Below are positions 18,419-26,814 of a DNA stretch of 64,000 bases, one piece after another (the stretch's first letter is position 1; each line of letters starts with the position of its first letter). The stretch is taken from contig JAHBTX010000004.1 of NCBI GenBank assembly GCA_019638395.1, forward strand, positions 432,411-496,410. Direction: 5' to 3'. The stretch comes from Cyclobacteriaceae bacterium. Lineage in GTDB: Bacteria > Bacteroidota > Bacteroidia > Cytophagales > Cyclobacteriaceae. Below the pieces are notes generated by a model. The model had not been told where the DNA came from. It made no database searches and saw only the letters and a program-made list of their open reading frames with translations. Position numbers and translations under genes: made by a program.

Positions 18419-20491
18419 TTAAAGATTTTTTAGAACGAAAGCACCATCATCACTTACGGCATGCACTTGCCACGGTTTGTTTTGTTGGGCTAACTTCCAA
18501 CGGGCAATATACTGGCTGCTGTTGGTACCATCTAATATTATTTTAGATGTGACTGCCAACTTACTGGTATCGCGTACTGAAAGTGCCTGATGGCTAACGA
18601 TTAAATAATCTACGGCTACCGGTGGAGGTTGCCCGCGTTTATCCAACACGGCAATGGTATGATTATACCATTGAAAGAACGAGTAGCCTGAATGACTTTT
18701 TTCGAAGGGGACCTCGTACAACGTTTTTTTTACTCCTTGCTGAAGTCGGTTGGGAAGGATATGGAATCGGGTTCGCTCAGCGTCTTGCAGCAATACACTG
18801 TCCGCACGATAATAACTCTTTCCGTTGCTAATCCATTCCATAGCGGTATGATTTGAAATACTGTAAACAACAAACTGTTTCGTATTGAGATTTTGCTGCA
18901 TATGTTGAATTTGAGAAAAGATAAGCGCCACGCATAGTATGGTGGTTAACCAGATTAGTTGTTTTCTTCGGTACTGCAACATGAAGATGATTGAAAGTAT
19001 AATACCGATAATAAGCCAGCACTGAAATGTGGTTACGTAAATACCACTTATAATGCTAAACGGTAATTTCTCAGTTGTCATAACCGTCCAGTTCAATAAC
19101 TCAATTAACCCTTGCAGCAACCAACTGATTGCATGGGCCACTGGTGGCAACCAACTTGTGGCTAAAATTAAAATACCACCCGTTAACACAGCGGTGGATA
19201 GTGGAATAACAAGTAAGTTTGAAACCAAAAAATAAACCGGAAACTGATGGAAGTATAACATGCCCAAAGCAAACGTTGCCACCTGGGCCGCCAATGAGAT
19301 ACACGTTATTTTCCAAACCCAGTTGCCAAGTCGGTTATTAACTATCCAAAGATTATATAGGGGGCGTTGCAGGTAAACAATGCCCAATACCGCCAGGTAG
19401 GAGAGTTGAAAACCAACTGACATGATCAGGTACGGATTGTACAATAATAACACGAAGGCCGAAGTAGCCAGCGTATTGTAAATATTTGTTCGCCAGCCTA
19501 ATGGTCTGGCCAATGCTACAAACGAGAACATGGTAACGGCACGTAAAACAGAAGGGGAAAGACCGGTTACAAATGCAAAAGACCAAAGCAAGAAAATACT
19601 TAGGCATGCAATAAGCCACGGGCTCCACCGGTACTTTTTCAGTGGCTTAAATAGAAATAGAATGATTACATAAATAATTCCGACATGCATTCCGGAAACA
19701 GCCAACACGTGCATGGCTCCACTGGCTGCGTATGCACTCAATAGTTCACTATCAATGCCTTCCGTTACGCCAAGAATCAAAGCCATAGCCACGGCTTGAT
19801 TCGGATCACCTTTAATAGTAGATTCAATAATGTCTCTTGCCCAATCGCGTACGCGGTGCGAGTAATAAATAAATCCTTTGCGGGAAGGATGCGAAATAAA
19901 TTGTATCTGATTAGCTTTTACAAATTGCTGATGATAAACGTTTTTAAAACTCAGAAAGCGTTTATAGTCGAACTCGTTTGGATTGGCCGGAGGTTTCAAC
20001 TTTTGCGGTTCGCCTTGTACCAATAATCGATCGCCATACAACCACGGAATTTTATCGATTGTTTTTTTTGATAGATACAATACTACTTTACCATTAGCGG
20101 GCTGCCAGGCATCTGTTTTAACCCGCACCACTTCCACATAAAGTTTCCACGAGTTTGTTTTTGATTCAGTGGCACTGCGCACCACACACTCATAAGCGGT
20201 TATGCCATCAATATGAATCAGGTTATCGGGCTGGTTGCTAAATGTATTTTGCTGGAGGTGAGCAAATCCAAAAATGATTAACGTAATAAGCGAAGTAAAT
20301 CCGAAAACGGTTTTTAGTTTTTTATTCTTGCGACTTGCCCACCAAAACACCAAAGCTAATGCGGCAAAACAAAGTAGCAGTATGGAAACTGTTTTTGTAT
20401 TCAGTAGGTTGGGTTGATAAATAGCGAGCAGAATGCCAGCCACCAGGCACAAAGTAATACGCACCATCGCATACGGAACCCACTTTTGCAT
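18419..20491 (-). CDS. comEC: ComEC/Rec2-family DNA uptake channel
   Basis: A protein of 690 aa. N-terminal membrane helices are followed by a DUF4131/OB-like periplasmic domain (residues ~60-180, with NPNEFDYKRFL). The competence-domain core shows ALILGVTEGIDSELL, SGAMHVLAVSGMHVG and GLSPSVLRA, with many membrane helices up to about residue 510. The C-terminal part (VDYLIVSHQALSV) looks like a shortened metallo-beta-lactamase-like domain without a full HxHxDH motif, as usual in Bacteroidota ComEC. By family it is the inner-membrane channel for transforming single-stranded DNA. Confidence 0.92.
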   Translation of the reverse strand: MQKWVPYAMVRITLCLVAGILLAIYQPNLLNTKTVSILLLCFAALALVFWWASRKNKKLKTVFGFTSLITLIIFGFAHLQQNTFSNQPDNLIHIDGITAYECVVRSATESKTNSWKLYVEVVRVKTDAWQPANGKVVLYLSKKTIDKIPWLYGDRLLVQGEPQKLKPPANPNEFDYKRFLSFKNVYHQQFVKANQIQFISHPSRKGFIYYSHRVRDWARDIIESTIKGDPNQAVAMALILGVTEGIDSELLSAYAASGAMHVLAVSGMHVGIIYVIILFLFKPLKKYRWSPWLIACLSIFLLWSFAFVTGLSPSVLRAVTMFSFVALARPLGWRTNIYNTLATSAFVLLLYNPYLIMSVGFQLSYLAVLGIVYLQRPLYNLWIVNNRLGNWVWKITCISLAAQVATFALGMLYFHQFPVYFLVSNLLVIPLSTAVLTGGILILATSWLPPVAHAISWLLQGLIELLNWTVMTTEKLPFSIISGIYVTTFQCWLIIGIILSIIFMLQYRRKQLIWLTTILCVALIFSQIQHMQQNLNTKQFVVYSISNHTAMEWISNGKSYYRADSVLLQDAERTRFHILPNRLQQGVKKTLYEVPFEKSHSGYSFFQWYNHTIAVLDKRGQPPPVAVDYLIVSHQALSVRDTSKLAVTSKIILDGTNSSQYIARWKLAQQNKPWQVHAVSDDGAFVLKNL

Positions 20492-20534
20492 AAAGTGAAG
20501 GTAACAAAATGCGATGTTGAAAGCGAATCAATAT

Positions 20535-20579
20535 AAACCTTCCAGGTCTTTATAGTGTATTTAAAGACCTGGAAGGTTT
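20535..20579. terminator. Long perfect palindrome, terminator or REP-like element
   Basis: An 18-bp perfect inverted repeat (20535-20552 and 20562-20579, beginning AAACCTTCCAGGTC) with a 9-nt loop sits between the DUF1330 gene and the comEC-like gene, both on the minus strand. It can end transcription of the phoH/DUF1330 unit. Palindromes of the AAACCTTCCAGGT type also occur as dispersed repeats in Bacteroidota, so it may equally be a REP-like copy. Confidence 0.65.
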
Positions 20580-20587
20580 GAAATAGA

Positions 20588-20881
20588 TCAGGGTAGATAA
20601 CCTTCTACCAATAACATTTTGGTATGTGCCGTTCGTTGCCGCAGTGCCTTGGCAGGGGCATACTCATCGGAGGCCCACCAGGCCTTGGCTAATTCAACGG
20701 AGGGAAATTCCAACACCACAATCCGTTCCGGGTTCCATTCACCTTCTAAGTATTCTGTTTTTCCACCACGCACAATAAACTTACCCTGAAAATTTTTTAA
20801 TGAATCCGGAGTTAGTTTTTTGTAGTCTTCATATTCCGCAGCATTATGAATTGAAACTTCGGCAATGATGTAAGCTGGCAT
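20588..20881 (-). CDS. DUF1330 domain protein
   Basis: A protein of 97 aa. It is a typical small DUF1330 ferredoxin-like-fold protein: AYIIAEVSIHNAAEYEDYKK at the start, GKFIVRGGKTEYLEGEW in the middle, and ERIVVLEFPSVELAKAWW near the end. The biochemical role of the family is unknown. It lies 8 nt downstream of phoH and is probably cotranscribed with it. Confidence 0.88.
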   Translation of the reverse strand: MPAYIIAEVSIHNAAEYEDYKKLTPDSLKNFQGKFIVRGGKTEYLEGEWNPERIVVLEFPSVELAKAWWASDEYAPAKALRQRTAHTKMLLVEGYLP

Positions 20882-20889
20882 TTGTAGGT

Positions 20890-21843
20890 TTAGTTAGTAG
20901 GTGGTGTTACTTTTCCGTAGGCTTCGATAATATCCCGTACTAATTTATGGCGTACTACATCACGTTCGTTTAATTCAACAACCCCAATTCCTTTTACCTG
21001 ATTTAAAATGCGCACTGCTTCTTTTAAGCCCGAGCGTTGATTGGATGGCAAATCAACTTGCGAGGTATCGCCCGTTACAATCATTTTTGAATCGGGGCCC
21101 ATTCGGGTAAGAAACATTTTCATTTGCATGGGCGTGGTGTTCTGGGCTTCATCCAACAGGATAAAGGCATTGTTGAGGGTGCGGCCACGCATGTAAGCAA
21201 GAGGTGCAATCTCAATAATCTCACGTTCCATGTAATACTTTAGCTTTTCAAATGGCACCATATCGTTTAGCGCATCGTAAATAGGGCGCAGGTACGGATC
21301 AATTTTTTCTTTTAAATCGCCTGGAAGAAACCCCAGGTTTTCACCGGCTTCCACCGCTGGTCGCGTGATGATTATTTTCTTTACCTGTTTGTTCTTTAAC
21401 GCCTTTACTGCCATTGCTACCGAAACAAAAGTTTTACCCGTTCCGGCAGGGCCAAGGGCAAATACCAGATCGTAATCTTTTATAGCTTTTACCAACCGCT
21501 GTTGATTTACGGTTTTAGCTTTTATGGGCGAGCCCTTGGTTCCGTATAATATAATACCATCGGGCGAATCTTCGGCAACAAACTCTTGCCGCTCCTGGGC
21601 AATATAGCCGCGCACATTCTCTTCGGTTATACGCCCAAATTGGTGAAAGTGATCGACAAGGGAGTTAAGCACATCCGTTATCTGAATCAGATCGGGGGCT
21701 TCGCCTCGCACTAATATTTCGTTGCCGCGCGAAATGATTTTAGTTTTTGGGAAGGCTGCTGCCAGTTCGCTTATGTTTTTGTTTTCAACTCCCAGAAAGT
21801 CGGTGAGCGAAACGTCTTCCAGTGTAATGGTTTTTTCTATCAA
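20890..21843 (-). CDS. phoH: PhoH-like ATPase (RNA-associated NTPase)
   Basis: A protein of 317 aa from a TTG at 21841-21843. A TTG at 21927 would add 28 residues, but it would leave no intergenic space before the divergent neighbour. The inner start gives the usual family beginning (EKTITLEDVSLTDFLGVENK). A KH-like N-terminal part is followed by the PhoH ATPase: Walker A FALGPAGTGKTF, FLPGDLKEKIDPYLRPIYDAL, Walker B AFILLDEAQNTTPMQMKMFLTRMG, and the GDTSQVDLP sensor. By family it is a PhoH/PhoL NTPase linked to RNA metabolism. The window between 21843 and 21927 must carry promoters in both directions. Confidence 0.9.
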   Translation of the reverse strand: MIEKTITLEDVSLTDFLGVENKNISELAAAFPKTKIISRGNEILVRGEAPDLIQITDVLNSLVDHFHQFGRITEENVRGYIAQERQEFVAEDSPDGIILYGTKGSPIKAKTVNQQRLVKAIKDYDLVFALGPAGTGKTFVSVAMAVKALKNKQVKKIIITRPAVEAGENLGFLPGDLKEKIDPYLRPIYDALNDMVPFEKLKYYMEREIIEIAPLAYMRGRTLNNAFILLDEAQNTTPMQMKMFLTRMGPDSKMIVTGDTSQVDLPSNQRSGLKEAVRILNQVKGIGVVELNERDVVRHKLVRDIIEAYGKVTPPTN

Positions 21844-21926
21844 TGAAGTAAAGTGGTTGAAATCAACTAATTTTGTTTTGTAAAAGTATAAAAATCCACT
21901 CCAAGCCAAAACGCTAACTACCTGCA

Positions 21927-22697
21927 ATGGCGATTATTACTCTTCTTACCGACAGCGGGGACAGCGATCATTATGCTGGTGCCATTAAGGCAAGAATTGT
22001 AAGTATTAATGCGAGTGTTACTATTGTAGATATAAGTCACAAAATTATGCCATGCGATATTGCACATGGCGCGTATGTGCTAAAATCCGTTTTCCGCGAT
22101 TTTCCGAAAGGTACCGTTCATTTGGTGGGGGTTGATTCGGCCGGTAACCGCGATGATCAATACATTGCCCTGCAGTTGGAAGATCATTTTTTTGTGGGTG
22201 TGGATAATGGATTCTTTGGGTTGATCAGTGATCAGCCCCATCAGCAAGTTGTTCAATTGATAAAAGTGGATGAAACTACATTTCCTGAAAAAGATATTCT
22301 GGCACCCGTGGCAGCTAAGCTCGCTGCTGGTGAAGCCATAACCGTTTTGGGTAAACCTATTGAAACATTCCGTAAAATGCTTAACCGGCAGGTGAAGGCA
22401 ACCCGAAAAATTATAGCAGGTCATGTTATTCGGGTAGATAACTATGGTAACCTGATTACCAACATCAATAAGACCGACTTTAGCATACTCACCAAAGGGC
22501 GTAATTTTACCATTCAATTTGGTGGTGAAAAATTCAGACGCATACACACCAATTATTACCAAACCGAGCAAGGCGATTGCTTTTTGATTTTCAACAGCCT
22601 GGATCTTCTGGAGATAGGAATTTATAAAGGCAATGCCAGCGAGTTGCTGGGCCTGCAATATGATAGTCCGGTTAATATTACTTTTGATGAAGGTTAG
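21927..22697 (+). CDS. S-adenosylmethionine hydroxide adenosyltransferase (SAM hydrolase) family protein
   Basis: A protein of 256 aa. Family motifs of the chlorinase/fluorinase/SAM hydroxide adenosyltransferase fold are visible. The N-terminal TLLTDSGDSDHYAGAIKARI carries the Asp residues that contact the substrate. DISHKIMPCDIAHGAYVL, HLVGVDSAGN and GVDNGFFGLI follow, and the C-terminal barrel has VDNYGNLITNI. The family splits SAM to adenosine and methionine using water. It is divergent from phoH. Confidence 0.9.
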   Translation: MAIITLLTDSGDSDHYAGAIKARIVSINASVTIVDISHKIMPCDIAHGAYVLKSVFRDFPKGTVHLVGVDSAGNRDDQYIALQLEDHFFVGVDNGFFGLISDQPHQQVVQLIKVDETTFPEKDILAPVAAKLAAGEAITVLGKPIETFRKMLNRQVKATRKIIAGHVIRVDNYGNLITNINKTDFSILTKGRNFTIQFGGEKFRRIHTNYYQTEQGDCFLIFNSLDLLEIGIYKGNASELLGLQYDSPVNITFDEG

Positions 22698-22802
22698 TTC
22701 TGAGTCATTAGTACAGAGTCCTGAGTAATTAGTCCTTAGTATGACTAGCTACTATTGACTAAGGACTAACTACTATGTACTAACTACTAAAGACTTAAGA
22801 CT
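22698..22802. repeat. TAGT/ACTA-rich intergenic repeat with internal hairpin
   Basis: The whole gap between two plus-strand genes is made of short units such as AGTCCT, TTAGT, ACTAA and GTACTAAC. It contains a perfect 12-bp inverted repeat (TTAGTCCTTAGT at 22729-22740, complement at 22758-22769). A 15-mer, TTAGTACAGAGTCCT at 22708-22722, recurs exactly at 41123-41137. It is a copy of a dispersed repeat family that is also seen near 60630. Confidence 0.75.
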
Positions 22803-23096
22803 ATGATAATCCGAATAGTACGCATGCATTTTACAGAGGCTGGGGTGGAAGAGTTTCTGGAAATCTTTGAAGCCAATAAAATAGCCATTCGCAATTTTCA
22901 GGGATGCACGCACCTGCAATTGCTGAAAGATGCCAATGATGTAAACTGTTACGCAACCCTCAGTCATTGGCAGAATGCGCAAAGCCTGGAGAACTATCGA
23001 AAATCGGAGTTATTTGGTAAGGTTTGGGGGCGGGTGAAAACACTTTTTTCAGAGCGTACTCAAGCATTTTCGTTAGAGAAATTTATTGAGTTGTGA
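22803..23096 (+). CDS. ABM-domain protein (putative quinol monooxygenase-like)
   Basis: A protein of 97 aa, a dimeric alpha/beta-barrel (ABM) type. Its landmarks are MIIRIVRMHFTEAGVEEFLE, a central CTHLQLLKDAND and LSHWQNAQSLENYRKSELF. Members include small cofactor-free monooxygenases and heme-degrading enzymes, but the sequence alone does not define an activity. It is the last gene before the tRNA. Confidence 0.82.
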   Translation: MIIRIVRMHFTEAGVEEFLEIFEANKIAIRNFQGCTHLQLLKDANDVNCYATLSHWQNAQSLENYRKSELFGKVWGRVKTLFSERTQAFSLEKFIEL

Positions 23097-23171
23097 TTTT
23101 GGCGAAAACCAAGTTTTGCACATCTTTGCACCCCTGTTTAGAGGTTTTGCCAGTACTAAACAGTTTTTAAT

Positions 23172-23253
23172 GCCTGAGTGGCGGAACTGGTAGACGCGCA
23201 CGACTCAAAATCGTGTGTCCTCGGACGTGCCGGTTCGATTCCGGCCTTAGGTA
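23172..23253 (+). tRNA. tRNA-Leu (anticodon CAA)
   Basis: An 82-nt cloverleaf. The acceptor GCCTGAG pairs with CTTAGGT (G-U pairs at the ends), with discriminator A. The D-arm region is GGCGGAACTGGTAGACGC, typical of Leu. The anticodon stem CACGA/TCGTG has loop CTCAAAA (anticodon CAA), followed by a class II variable arm and T-arm CCGG-TTCGATT-CCGG. CCA is not encoded. Its 3' end borders the mobile element and is the likely attachment site. Confidence 0.95.
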
Positions 23254-23280
23254 CTATCTGATAATCAATCAGTTACAACA

Positions 23281-23312
23281 AAAAAACCTCAGAATTTTCT
23301 CTGAGGTTTTTT
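23281..23312. terminator. Intrinsic terminator after tRNA-Leu
   Basis: A 13-bp inverted repeat, AAAAAACCTCAGA / TCTGAGGTTTTTT, with a 6-nt loop and a T tract lies 28 nt after the tRNA end. It is a classic Rho-independent terminator, and the matching A tract allows it to act on both strands. Confidence 0.9.
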
Positions 23313-23324
23313 TGGTTTTAGTTT

Positions 23325-23348
23325 ACTTGCACCGCGACTTGCACCGCG
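23325..23348. repeat. Tandem 12-mer next to the tRNA junction
   Basis: Two exact head-to-tail copies of ACTTGCACCGCG (23325-23336 and 23337-23348) lie just past the tRNA terminator. Direct repeats at this position could be recombinase or excisionase arm-type sites of the integrated element, but nothing else supports that role. Confidence 0.5.
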
Positions 23349-23420
23349 AAAAAATACAGTTTGTAAAATGATTCAGTGAAGTGAAATTATCATCACAGAT
23401 GATGGCAATCAAACAGTTTG

Positions 23421-23753
23421 CTATTGCATTAGGTCTGAGAGTAATTCACGATGCGTCTTGCGCTTGCCTTCCTTAATCCATTGCAGTAATTCTTGCTCAT
23501 CAAAATAAAGACGCTTTCCTCTTTTGGCATGTGGTATCAAACGCTTGTTGACCAGGTTGTAAATAGTCTTCTTCTTAAGGCCGGTAATTTGAACTGCTAA
23601 AGCAATTGAATTGTCTTTTGCCTGTTTGCTCGCAAACAAACTTACCGCTTGACATATGTGATGAGTTTTTATTTCTGTCAATAGCAACTCAATTCTATTC
23701 AATTGATCGCCTAACAGTTCAAATGGATTCGCTATTCTTTCGCTTCCAGCCAC
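23421..23753 (-). CDS. Excisionase-like helix-turn-helix protein
   Basis: A protein of 110 aa with a GTG start. The N-terminal half is helical, with possible coiled-coil character. The C-terminal half is a MerR/excisionase-type (HTH_17) domain: AVQITGLKKKTIYNLVNKRL, then IPHAKRGKRLYFDEQELLQWI, ending in a basic tail. Proteins of this kind sit at the ends of Bacteroidota ICEs and help direct excision. Its place 170 nt from the tRNA fits that role. Confidence 0.8.
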   Translation of the reverse strand: MAGSERIANPFELLGDQLNRIELLLTEIKTHHICQAVSLFASKQAKDNSIALAVQITGLKKKTIYNLVNKRLIPHAKRGKRLYFDEQELLQWIKEGKRKTHRELLSDLMQ

Positions 23754-24000
23754 AGTTCTGAATATTTTTATTGATCGTATCCGCTATTAAACGATTACTA
23801 AATCCATGAGGTGAATCCAAAAACGGAATTGATTTGAAATGAATCAAATTAAACTGAAATGGATTGGTTTGCTTCAGATCAATACATTTATTGAAATCGT
23901 TTGCCGTTCAGATTTATCTATTGAAATGATCTAAACATTACACGAAATGAAAATAATCACAGTCAATTCAGTATATTGTATCTGAACGGAACAAAAATGA

Positions 24001-24552
24001 ATGCACGCAAACTTTAATAATGATCACTTTATTGAATTGGCAAAAAAGTGGCCCAGTGAAGTTCCGCGATTTTTGTATAAGAATTTTTACCATAAGCTTG
24101 TGCATCTTGCCCAACAACGCACCAACAACCGGCAAGCCTCTGAAGATATTGTTCAAGATATTTTTATAGATGTCTGGCGCAAGCTGGATCATTTAGTTTC
24201 TAAGGAAGGGTTTCTCATTGCACCCTACCTATTAATGATGGTCAAAAACAAATCAATAACATATTTCTGGAAGTCTACCTTGATACAACCGCTCACAGCG
24301 GATTCTTTTGACATTTTTTTTGGTGCCTATCTTTCAGCAGAAGATGAAATGTTGCAAGAAGAACTCAAACAACAACTTCGCACCTGGGTGGATCGCTTAC
24401 CAACCCGCGAAAGGGATACACTCAAACTAAAGTACTTTGATGGACTGGCCAATGAGATTATTGCGGATAGACTTAGTATTTCCAAAAAGAGTGTAGAGAG
24501 ACGTGTAACTACTGGTATACGGATGTTGCAACGTATGGTCCGGAAGGGATAA
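24001..24552 (+). CDS. ECF-type RNA polymerase sigma factor
   Basis: A protein of 183 aa. Sigma region 2 includes ASEDIVQDIFIDVWRKLD and the following PYLLMMVKNKSITYF. Region 4 includes LPTRERDTLKLKYFDGLANEIIADRL and SISKKSVERRVTTG, with its HTH. It is a FecI-like extracytoplasmic-function sigma factor. A FecR-type anti-sigma gene follows, but no TonB receptor gene does, which is unusual. The next gene is RteC-like, so it may control genes of the element. Confidence 0.9.
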   Translation: MHANFNNDHFIELAKKWPSEVPRFLYKNFYHKLVHLAQQRTNNRQASEDIVQDIFIDVWRKLDHLVSKEGFLIAPYLLMMVKNKSITYFWKSTLIQPLTADSFDIFFGAYLSAEDEMLQEELKQQLRTWVDRLPTRERDTLKLKYFDGLANEIIADRLSISKKSVERRVTTGIRMLQRMVRKG

Positions 24553-24621
24553 AAAAATTAAAAAATATTAGGGTGATATAGCACTCGTTAAGAATAGTAG
24601 CCAGACACAAACCAATACCCA

Positions 24622-25212
24622 ATGGAAAAACATCAGACTTTGATGCACCGCGTATTGTCAGGGCTTGCCACGCAGCAGGAAGCAAGCGATTTGAAGGAGT
24701 GGTTGTCTGCCAATCCTGCTCATGCACGCACATTTGAGGAGCTATCTTTACTCTATCAACCAGCAGAGTTGCCAAACAATGAAGAGTCTGAGAGAGGTTG
24801 GATACGCCTGAAGAGTAACATAAACGCATTGATCAGAAGAGCTCAAATATGGCACCGGATCCGGGTAGTGAGTGTTTCGCTGCTATTGTTCAGCATCGTA
24901 TATTTTCTTGAGATACTTCCGGGATTACAAATTAATCCAATGACCAATACAACGGATCAATTGGTGAGTTCCATTACGTTTCAACAAACGCGGTTGCCTG
25001 ACATGCTCAACGAAATTCAAACTCAATATGATCTGCAAATTGAATTTACAGTAACGCAGATGCAACCCTGTAGCTTCACCGGATCGTTCCGCAAAGGAAC
25101 ACCTGTGCGCGATGTATTGATGACCATAGCCAAAGCCAGTGGAACCAATGTCATCTTCAAAGGACCATCATCGGTGCATTTCACTGGTATGTGTGGTGGC
25201 AAGACCATATAA
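24622..25212 (+). CDS. Short FecR-type anti-sigma factor lacking the FecR domain
   Basis: A protein of 196 aa. Residues 1-78 form a cytoplasmic anti-sigma region (MHRVLSGLATQQEASDLKEWL), followed by one membrane helix (about 80-100, VVSVSLLLFSIVYFLEIL). It then goes directly to a DUF4974/STN-like domain (FQQTRLPDMLNEIQTQYDLQIEF, CSFTGSFRKGTPVRDVLMTIA, ending near GMCGG). Ordinary FecR proteins of ~320 aa have a ~100-aa FecR domain between helix and DUF4974, and here it is missing. It lies 69 nt after the sigma gene and presumably binds that sigma factor. Confidence 0.8.
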   Translation: MEKHQTLMHRVLSGLATQQEASDLKEWLSANPAHARTFEELSLLYQPAELPNNEESERGWIRLKSNINALIRRAQIWHRIRVVSVSLLLFSIVYFLEILPGLQINPMTNTTDQLVSSITFQQTRLPDMLNEIQTQYDLQIEFTVTQMQPCSFTGSFRKGTPVRDVLMTIAKASGTNVIFKGPSSVHFTGMCGGKTI

Positions 25213-25263
25213 CAAAGACAACTTCGGTGTAGACATTCATGGAATCAAGGTAATGTTGTACCC

Positions 25264-26436
25264 ATGCAGAGTAAAATGAAATATGAACTTCAGAATTATG
25301 AAGATCTGCTTCGCAATATCTCCGCAACAACCACCCCGTCATCGGGTAAACTCAAGCGTGAGAATTTCCTGGCGACCATCAAAGAGGAAATCACGCGTAT
25401 CAAACAAACATTCATAAACGAAGTATTTGGATTCAAGGATGAGCGACATCTGGAACGATACATTCAATATCACCAACAGGCATTAATTCAATTGCTGGAT
25501 GAAACCTTAAAAGAACAAACAGCTTCTAAGGCGCCACTTCGCGAACTCTGGGAAGCAGGGTATCGCGGATTGGATGACTTACTCGGGTTTGTGGAAAAAC
25601 ATTTCAGCAAATATTTTGACCAGGATGCTAAAGCACCTGTTGCCTACGTGGCCATCGTTCGCAACGATGTACGCAGCAATCTAGCGGAAGTAGAACAATG
25701 GTTAACGGAGCGCGGCTGTGATCAACGTCTTGTAGAATCAATCTTATTTGCACCACGCAAACTCGCATTGAACGCAGGCGGAAAAGATGTTTCCTACCGT
25801 AAGGTCATGTTTGCCAAAGAGGTCCAAAAAGAATTAATAAGTCTGAAAAGCAGGCTTGATGAACAAGTAGACCTGAATGAAGAATTACGGAACCTGTTGT
25901 ATTACCTGAACTATAATTCAATTAAATCATTCGCCTATCACACCAGCTACATTGATACCTTACTGAGTTCATCGGAAACACGCAGTGAAATGATTGAACG
26001 CCTTTCCTTTATTTTAAAGAAGATCAACCAAACGCAAGTCAAACCTGCAATTGCCTATAACATTCAGGCGCCCGCTTTGAAAACCCAACTTACCGGATAC
26101 ATCGTAGAAGAGATTGATCACCTCCAGCGAATTCAACAACTCGGACAGCTACCGGATAAGGCCTCAGATGTTTGGGCTAATTTTAAAATTCAAGTCAGTC
26201 TTTCCGTTGCCCAGATTGCCTGCCTGGTCAGATTGTTGGTGGAGATGCGCATCATCACTAACAATAACGTATCAGAGTTACTTCGATTCATTGCTAAAAT
26301 TTGTATTTCAAAAAAAGTGGAAGTGATTTCCTACGATAGCCTTCGTTCCAAGTATTACAATGTGGAACAGGGTACAACAGATGCCGTGAAAGCAATCTTG
26401 GCAAAATTGATCAAAACTCAACACCATACACCTTAG
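25264..26436 (+). CDS. RteC-like protein (ICE excision/transfer regulator)
   Basis: A protein of 390 aa, all helical, with matches to the RteC pattern: YIQYHQQALIQLLDETLK, LLYYLNYNSIKSFAYHTSYI, and a C-terminal winged-helix-like part (SVAQIACLVRLLVEMRII, VSELLRFIAKIC, YDSLRSKYYN). In CTnDOT, RteC activates excision genes after induction by RteA/RteB. Its position near the attachment end suits a switch for element excision. The family assignment is by remembered pattern, without an alignment. Confidence 0.7.
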   Translation: MQSKMKYELQNYEDLLRNISATTTPSSGKLKRENFLATIKEEITRIKQTFINEVFGFKDERHLERYIQYHQQALIQLLDETLKEQTASKAPLRELWEAGYRGLDDLLGFVEKHFSKYFDQDAKAPVAYVAIVRNDVRSNLAEVEQWLTERGCDQRLVESILFAPRKLALNAGGKDVSYRKVMFAKEVQKELISLKSRLDEQVDLNEELRNLLYYLNYNSIKSFAYHTSYIDTLLSSSETRSEMIERLSFILKKINQTQVKPAIAYNIQAPALKTQLTGYIVEEIDHLQRIQQLGQLPDKASDVWANFKIQVSLSVAQIACLVRLLVEMRIITNNNVSELLRFIAKICISKKVEVISYDSLRSKYYNVEQGTTDAVKAILAKLIKTQHHTP

Positions 26437-26514
26437 TCAGTTGCTTTCAGAATGAGAATTGCTTTCCAGGCTGCACGCTTTTTTAATCTCGTTTTGCCTT
26501 TGGAACTAAGCCAC

Positions 26515-26814
26515 TCACCCAGAATGAATATCCTTCGGTCGTTTTTCACTTATCCACCTAAAATCACTTTGCAGTTGCAAACGCATCTTTTTATTTAAAC
26601 CACAAAAACGTTGCAGCAAACTGAAGTACCGCTTTTCGACTTCTAATACTTGTTCAGCCAGTAATTCCAGTTCAGCCAGTTTCTCTAGGTAATGAGAATC
26701 GTTAATGTGCCGGTACGTAGACATATCATTAGCCAGCCTCCGGTGATGGAGTAAAGAATCAATCGCACATTCAAGGGACTTAACCGTGCATTGGAGTGAT
26801 TCACCCTTGGTCAT
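26515..26814 (-). CDS. Hypothetical coiled-coil protein
   Basis: A protein of 99 aa from the ATG at 26812-26814; a GTG at 26856 would add 14 residues. It is strongly helical and charged, with leucine heptads (YLEKLAELELLAEQVLEVEK). It has no enzymatic motif and is not recognised. It lies convergently with the RteC-like gene. It could be a small accessory or DNA-binding protein of the element, but nothing shows this. Confidence 0.5.
   Translation of the reverse strand: MTKGESLQCTVKSLECAIDSLLHHRRLANDMSTYRHINDSHYLEKLAELELLAEQVLEVEKRYFSLLQRFCGLNKKMRLQLQSDFRWISEKRPKDIHSG

Noticed and set aside
22698-22802. CRISPR array
   Set aside because: The repeated units are only 4-15 nt, irregular, and lack unique spacers of constant length; no cas gene is present in the window.
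23313-23420. Remnant of an integrase gene beside the tRNA
   Set aside because: All frames around the 12-mer repeat are short and show none of the tyrosine recombinase R-H-R-Y landmarks.
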